The notes under the pieces are model-generated. The model saw only the letters and a list, made by a program, of their open reading frames with translations. It ran no database searches and had not been told where the DNA came from. This document shows, one piece after another, positions 58,843 through 64,000 of a stretch of 64,000 bases of DNA. Source of the DNA: Lindgomyces ingoldianus. Lineage: Eukaryota; Ascomycota; Dothideomycetes; Pleosporales; Lindgomycetaceae. The stretch spans positions 2,070,378-2,134,377 of the forward strand of contig NW_022985165.1 of assembly GCF_010093535.1 (NCBI RefSeq). The letters run 5' to 3'. The stretch's first letter is position 1. Each line of letters begins with the position of its first letter. A program made the position numbers and the translations under genes.

Positions 58843-59547
58843 ATGGTGCCTCACATGCCAGAGATTTATCAACTCTCTCCCACCTCTCATGTCCCCAACT
58901 CCCGGTTACCGGCCTTGATCTACCGTTCGGTTCTCCCGGCAGACCCGACTGCTGCATCCACCCGCGAGGCCCTGGAGAAAAACCTCTGGATGCAGGGTGG
59001 CGTTTTCAAGACCTATCGAGCCCACCATTTCCATTCCGTGACCCACGAATGCTACGCTGTCTTCAAAGGGTCAAGCAAGCTGTTGCTGGGACGCGGGCCG
59101 CTGGATGGTCCGGAAGAGGGTGGCCTGGAGGTCGACCTTGGAAGAGGAGACATTATTGTTTTGCCTGTATGAGATTGAATTGTGTTTTGTTCATTTTGAT
59201 TGCCGATTGATATATTTGTGGGTGAGGCTTTAACCAGTGACTGATTCTGTGCCAGGCAGGTGTCAGCCACTGTTCCATTGCATCGAAGGGTGAGTATGAG
59301 TATGTGGGCTTATATCCAGAGGTGAGTAGGCTGTCGCTGCCAAGGGTCTGGAAATGGATGTGCTTATAGTAGCTTGTCCCAGGGCTCTCCTCACTGGGAC
59401 AACAATTTCTGCAAAGCGAGTGCGGAGGAGACAAGCGAGAAGGCTAGAGTGGCCGAGTCCGTCCCGATTCCGGAGTACGATCCTGTCTATGGGAAAGGTG
59501 GTCCGCTGGTAGACATCTGGAGGAAAGCTGCTGCACAGGAGAATTAA
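58843..59547 (+). CDS. YjlB-type cupin protein
   Basis: Three exons (58843-59166, 59256-59321, 59383-59547), introns 89 and 61 bp, give 184 residues. The cupin barrel shows HHFHSVTHECYAVFKGSSKLLLG (motif 1, with the metal-binding His/Glu pattern), then GDIIVLPAGVSHCSI across the first splice (motif 2). Then come EYVGLYPEGSPHWDNNF and the C-terminal PIPEYDPVYGKGGPLVDIW, which is typical of the YjlB subgroup. The family lacks a proven reaction; it may be a metal-dependent sugar or small-molecule enzyme. An in-frame second ATG at 58,855 could also be used. No targeting signal is seen. Confidence 0.9.
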
Positions 59548-60110
59548 GATTCAGTGAAGCTGGCATCTTCGCACGCACGGTGCAGTGTTCAATGGTAAAG
59601 GACAGCTTAGAAAAGAGGAAAGAGTGACAGGGTACGCTCCTCAGGACGAGAAAACTTATTGGGAGACTTCCAAGGTCGCCTTTTATATCTGTAAACAGAG
59701 TTCATATACTATCTAAAATGCTTGTTGCTATATTTACTGCTGACTTGAGGTGTTGCGGGCCAAACCACGGGCGAGAGCGCCTGCCGAACTTGATTCGATT
59801 GCACGCCGTGGTGATAGAAGCCGATAGAAGAGCGCAAGGCATCTACTTTGAGTGAACCGAACGGGAATTGAGGGTTCCATGGTGCCGGAGCTGCTGAGCA
59901 ACCGCATCACGTGTTTACCACCGCCAAGGCCGGCGGGCGGCGGGCGGCGAACAACGAACTGCCCAAGCTAGAATTCAGCAGGGCTGGTGTTTTTCTCTAA
60001 CCCATCTCCCTAATCCCGAACTCAACTCCGCGACATCCACATCAACGTCGCAAACTCACCATCGCCTCCTCCCATCCTCCGTTTCGATCGCGACATGCCC
60101 ATTCGCCATC
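59548..60110. other. Intergenic region and nucleoporin promoter
   Basis: Holds the 3' end of the cupin gene and the promoter of the nucleoporin gene. A GCGGGCGGCGGGCGG repeat lies at 59,931-59,950. The 60,000-60,110 stretch is C/T-rich, as is common in the 5' leaders of filamentous fungi. Confidence 0.5.
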
Positions 60111-60117
60111 ATGTCTA
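60094..60117 (+). promoter_or_regulatory. Seven-codon upstream ORF overlapping the nucleoporin start
   Basis: ATG at 60,094 opens MPIRHHV and ends in TAA at 60,115-60,117, four bases beyond the main ATG at 60,111. Ribosomes that start here end past the main start codon, so translation of the main frame would need leaky scanning or a transcript that begins after 60,094. Whether it is in the mRNA depends on the transcription start. Confidence 0.55.
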
Positions 60118-61229
60118 AACGGACCAGCCTTTACGAGCAGGGCGAGAAGGGGAAAGACCAGTATGTCGAGCGCGAGGACCAGGCGCCGGACCCTCCAAAG
60201 CGCGCGACCGCAGCGCAGATGGCGACGCGAAAGATCAAGACTATCAAGCCCCGTGGGCGGCCAGCCGGCATGAGCTCTAGCTTTTCACAGATTGGAGCTT
60301 CCAATCCGTTCGCGTTCGGCGCCGTACAAGAACAACACGGCCCAAACCAGCAAGGCGCGTTTGGCAGCACCACGAACAGTTTCCCACCAGCCCAACTGTC
60401 TACCCCAAGCAACCCCTTCGCCAGCTCCTCCTTCTCTGCCCTTGGTGGTAGTAACACCAGCTTCAACCCTCAACCACCGTCCTCTGGCTTCACCTTTACG
60501 GCCCCTCCACCGCAACAGCAACAGGCCCCGCTGCAACAATTTGCAGTGGACAATCCTTCTAGCACTGTTGGCACCCCTACCCAAACCTCCGCTCCCAGCA
60601 ATCCTTTCGCTAGCCCGGCCTTTACTACTCTGCCACAACAGCAACAGGTCCCACAGCAACAGGTACCAGAACAACCCGCTCCAGAACAGCAAGGCGCGTT
60701 TAGCAGAAGCACCAGTGGCTTCCCAATTGGTGGATTCGCAGTCAGCAGGCCTTCTGGTACTTTGGGCACTTCTGCCCAACCCTCTGCACCGAGCAATCCT
60801 TTCACTAGCTCCTCATTACCAGCCTTAAGTGGTGGTAGCAACACTTTCAACACCGGCTTTAATATTCAACCACCACAAGAACAGCAAGCACCAGAGCAAA
60901 AAATCGCGTTTGGTGGCACCACCACCAGCAGCTTCCCGCCAGCCCAGACCTCTGCGCCAAGCCATCCCTTAGCCAGCTCTTCGTTCCCAACCATTGGTGG
61001 TGGTAGCAACACTATCAACACCGGCTTTAGCCCTCAATCACAACCACCACCACAAAAACAACAAGCCTCAGAGCCACAAAGCCCGTTTAGCGGCACCACC
61101 AGCGGCCTCCCGCCAGCCCAGACCTCTGCACCAAGCCACCCCTTTGCCAGTTCCACGTTCCTAACCTTTGGAGGTAGTAGCAACACTTTGAACACCAGCT
61201 TTAATCCTCAACCACCACCACCACCACAA

Positions 61230-61265
<36 letters not shown>

Positions 61266-64000
61266 GCACCAGAGCAGCAAGGTGCGTTTAGCAGCACCAC
61301 GAGTAGCACCACGAGCGGCATCCAACTAGCCCTACCCTCCGCTCCGGGCAATCATTTCACGTTCGGTGCATTAGAACAGCCAGCCCCAGAGCAGCAAGGT
61401 GCGTTTGGCGGCAGTACCACGAACAGTATTGCTGTGTCATCCTCATCATCGACGCCGAACCTATCTTTCACCAATCCCACCTCGAGGATGATCTTCAGTG
61501 GCGCTATCCTTCCTGGCAACGACACCTGGAACCACCATCCTGGGTCTAGCGGCTTTTTGACGTCGCAACCGAAGCAACAGCCGACAACTGGGAACCAGGC
61601 TCAGCCCAACATATTTGCCCCATCATCCACTGGCACATCCCATCCACCCCCGGTAGACAACCAGGAAGGCAATCAGCCATTCGGGGGGTTGCCGCCCCCA
61701 CCCCTGGAGCCACAGCCGATTGCATCCATGCCTACACTTACAGGATCCACAGTGCAAGAGTCTTCTAAGGGTTTGCCGAAGGTGCCGAAAGTACCGAAAG
61801 TGCAGGTGGATCCACGATGGACGAAACCATATGTATCGAATGCTACTCATCCTGCAAATATTGACGAGTTGGGCAAGCAATTGATGGACATAGTTGCAGA
61901 GCTTTCTGTATTGAATCAGAAATTCAAGGACAAGATTATCAATATTCCCACCACTGCAGATTGGTCATCACTGTCAGCATGGCACAGCAAAACTTCCACC
62001 GAACTTGTCCAGAAAATCACAACGCTCAAGAAACAGAGGGCTCTCACCATGGGCATCACTGGCACAGAATCGAGTTTATCCACGAAGCGAAAACCTGAAG
62101 AGGATCTCAATCACGACAGCCCTGCTACTACATCGTCAAAGAAACCTCGAGGTGGTGATTCCGTCAGTGGGCCAACCGCAAATTCATTTCAGCCGTCTGA
62201 GAGCTCCAGTGGTGTCGCCAACCCCGACGCCCCTGCTACAAAGACCGCGAATATATTCGGCAATGTCCTCAGCAAGTCCATCACATCCACTTTTGGCAAT
62301 GCACCTAGCAAGAACGCTGTGCCCTCTTTCGGTTCGGCTGACTCTACTAAAATGTTCAACAAGATTATGCCAAGTGCACCGTCGTCACAGAAGAATCCGC
62401 CATTGTCCAATATGTTCGCAAATGCGTTGAACAGGAGTGCCGGAGCTTTGCCACCTTCCCAATCCACGCCTCAGGTTCCCGTCTTTGGAAATGTCAGTAC
62501 GGGAGGCAGCTTCTTGAGTCAATTCAAGAGCGCAAAGACGGCCGAAGAGCTTGCTGCCGAACGTAAGGCAAAAGCGAAAGCAGAAGATTATGATTCCGAC
62601 GACGAGACTGAGGAACAGTGGTCGGCACGCTATGACGCAGCAGAAGCAGTGAAGCAAAAGGCTGCAATGGCTGCTCCCGGCTTCCAAGTTTCCATTACCG
62701 CAAGCACCTCCAAGGATAAAGACTCCTCTAAATCGGTTTTCAGTATACAGAAAGCTGGTGGTGATTCTTCCAACGGCGAAAATGCTCGTATCGCCACAGG
62801 TTTTGGTTTTCAGAAGGCCAGTGGTGATTCCTCCAATAACCGCGATAATGCTCGTAGTGCCATGGGTTTTGATTTCCAGAAGGCCAGCGGTGATTCTTCC
62901 AGCAAGGGAAATGCTCACAGTTCGCCGGGATTCAAACCAAGCACAAATTTATTCACCACTCCAAAGCCTGCGAACGGTGCATCCAGCAACGGTCTGTTTG
63001 GTTCGCGGACTGGTAGCCCGGCACCGTCTAGTCCAGGCGGAGGCTCCGTCTTCGATTCCCCTCAGGTTGGTGGCACTCCAGGCGGAAACATATTCGGTCA
63101 TTTGTCTTCCGGATCCAACAACCAAAACGAGTCTGATGAAGATGATCAAGATTACAAGCAAGGGGAGAATCAACAAGATGATCAAGACTATAACGATGAA
63201 GATGAAGATGCACAAACGGAGGGGCAGTCACAAGATGGTCCGAGTAGCGATGCTGGTGCCCCAACCTCGGCATCTCAGCGCAAACACGGTGAATCTGATA
63301 CCGAATCTGATGAATATCTCGAAGAGACCATGAGGAGAAAGAAGCAGGAGACTGCCGATGCCAAGTCAAGTCTCCACTCCCATATCACGAAGATCAATTC
63401 GTCCGATTTGACCCAATCCGATTCCGAGAAGGACCAAGCGACTCCTAAGCCAAGCCTTGCCTCACGAATCACCAAAACTGACCCGCCTCAGTTGAACTCT
63501 GATAATGATAAGACAGAGACGGATCTCTCATCCTCCGCCAATGACACTAAGAAGAAACCCTTCCAGTTCTTTGACTTCGGTAAAGTCCCCGATACTGCAC
63601 CAATCAAGAAGAACAGCTTCTTTTCCGGCGATCAGACCTTCAAGCCTGGCACTCCCATCAAGTTTGGTGGTGCACCCACTCAACCCAGCACAACTCCGTC
63701 ATTCCTCTTCCAGCCCGCTAGTCCATCTCTTGACTCGTTTTTCAATAATAGTTCTTTCGGCGGCGCCTCAGCCCCAGCTCCTCCGTCGTGGCTCGCCCCG
63801 ACTGTTGGCCCCTCGAAAAACAGCTCTTCCATGTCCTCTGTCTTCTCCTCTCGCGCTCCAACCCCCTTGTCTGCCGATGAGACCAGCGGTAAGGAGTCCA
63901 ATGCCGAAGAAGCCAACGAAGGTAAAGACGCACAACTCATCCTCAACACCGACTTGACTTCCGAGGAAAAGGCGGATTATGAAATCCTATTTCACACTCC
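60111..64000 (+). CDS. FG nucleoporin of the Nup2/Nup61 (Nup50) type, partial at the window end
   Basis: One uninterrupted frame of 1,296 codons runs off the window. The N-terminal PKRATAAQMATRKIKTIKPRG (about 29-49) is the importin-alpha-binding type motif of Nup2 proteins. Residues about 60-450 hold six approximate repeats (QQGAF...TTS, PAQxSAPSNPFASSSF) with scattered FG, NPF and GAFG motifs and an 11-12-residue poly-Gln run (CAA repeat near 61,228-61,265). A helical part follows (about 585-650). A second triplicated motif, FQKASGDSS, lies at about 880-935. Acidic/KRK stretches precede DLTSEEKADYEILFHT, which looks like the entry to the Ran-binding domain, cut by the window. It should shuttle at the nuclear basket and help release importin-alpha. 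Kozak context is good (GCCATCATG). Confidence 0.88.

Noticed and set aside
60285..60853. Minus-strand frames of 111-164 codons
   Set aside because: Antisense to the nucleoporin repeats; compositional shadows.

Overview
The window looks like nuclear DNA of a filamentous ascomycete (Pezizomycotina). It has short GT-AG introns of 45-139 bp, fungus-type gene families, and a sharp split into two compartments. Positions 1 to about 42,566 are a very AT-rich, gene-free block saturated with stop codons, whose repeat copies differ mainly by C-to-T and G-to-A changes. That is the signature of repeat-induced point mutation (RIP). Positions about 42,600 to 64,000 have balanced base composition and carry ordinary genes plus two pseudogenes.

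The AT-rich block can be read as a nest of transposons, because most elements still have paired LTRs or inverted ends and matching target-site duplications (TSDs). Outermost is element A (Ty3/Gypsy, minus strand, 1705-40225, TSD AAGAT). Inside A lies element B (Ty3/Gypsy, plus, 3573-35370, TSD CGCAG). Inside B lies element C (Copia-like, minus, 5865-28733, TSD AAAGG). Inside C lie element D (Fot1/pogo-like, internally deleted, 8551-17251, TSD TA), element F (short LTR element, 19194-20964, TSD GCTTT) and element G (Copia, plus, 22083-27851, TSD GTATA). Inside D lies element E (Ty3/Gypsy, minus, 9278-16841, TSD GTAGG). B is also interrupted by a 1.1-kb fold-back element and by a 1.87-kb Fot1/pogo element with a recognisable decayed transposase. 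A second fold-back element sits in A and a truncated one lies at 676-1483. A solo LTR of the C family (70-266, TSD GTTTA) and a 578-bp miniature LTR element (H, 41214-41791, TSD GTAAT) flank the nest. A GC-rich island with 32-bp and 80-bp tandem repeats (about 38,622-39,760) sits in A and is not explained.

The gene-bearing part, left to right: a broken GNAT acetyltransferase (42.8-43.6 kb); an intact four-exon two-domain extradiol-dioxygenase/glyoxalase-fold protein (minus); a decayed S1/P1 nuclease gene with RIP-like stops (minus); a 1,482-residue sterol-glucosyltransferase-like protein with a C-terminal run of ubiquitin-interacting motifs (minus, six exons); a possible small two-exon gene (minus); a mitochondrial FAD-linked D-lactate dehydrogenase (minus, three exons); a doubtful membrane-protein-like frame; a basic, serine-rich uncharacterised protein (minus); a YjlB-type cupin (plus, three exons); and a nucleoporin of the Nup2/Nup61 type (plus), cut off by the window end just where its Ran-binding domain should begin.

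The genes do not form an obvious cluster or pathway. They are ordinary metabolic, trafficking and nuclear-pore genes beside a heterochromatin-like block. Exon boundaries were derived by hand from splice signals and reading-frame continuity; each multi-exon model sums to a whole number of codons. Transposon boundaries were set by TG...CA ends, TSDs and equal LTR lengths. No alignment or database search was run.
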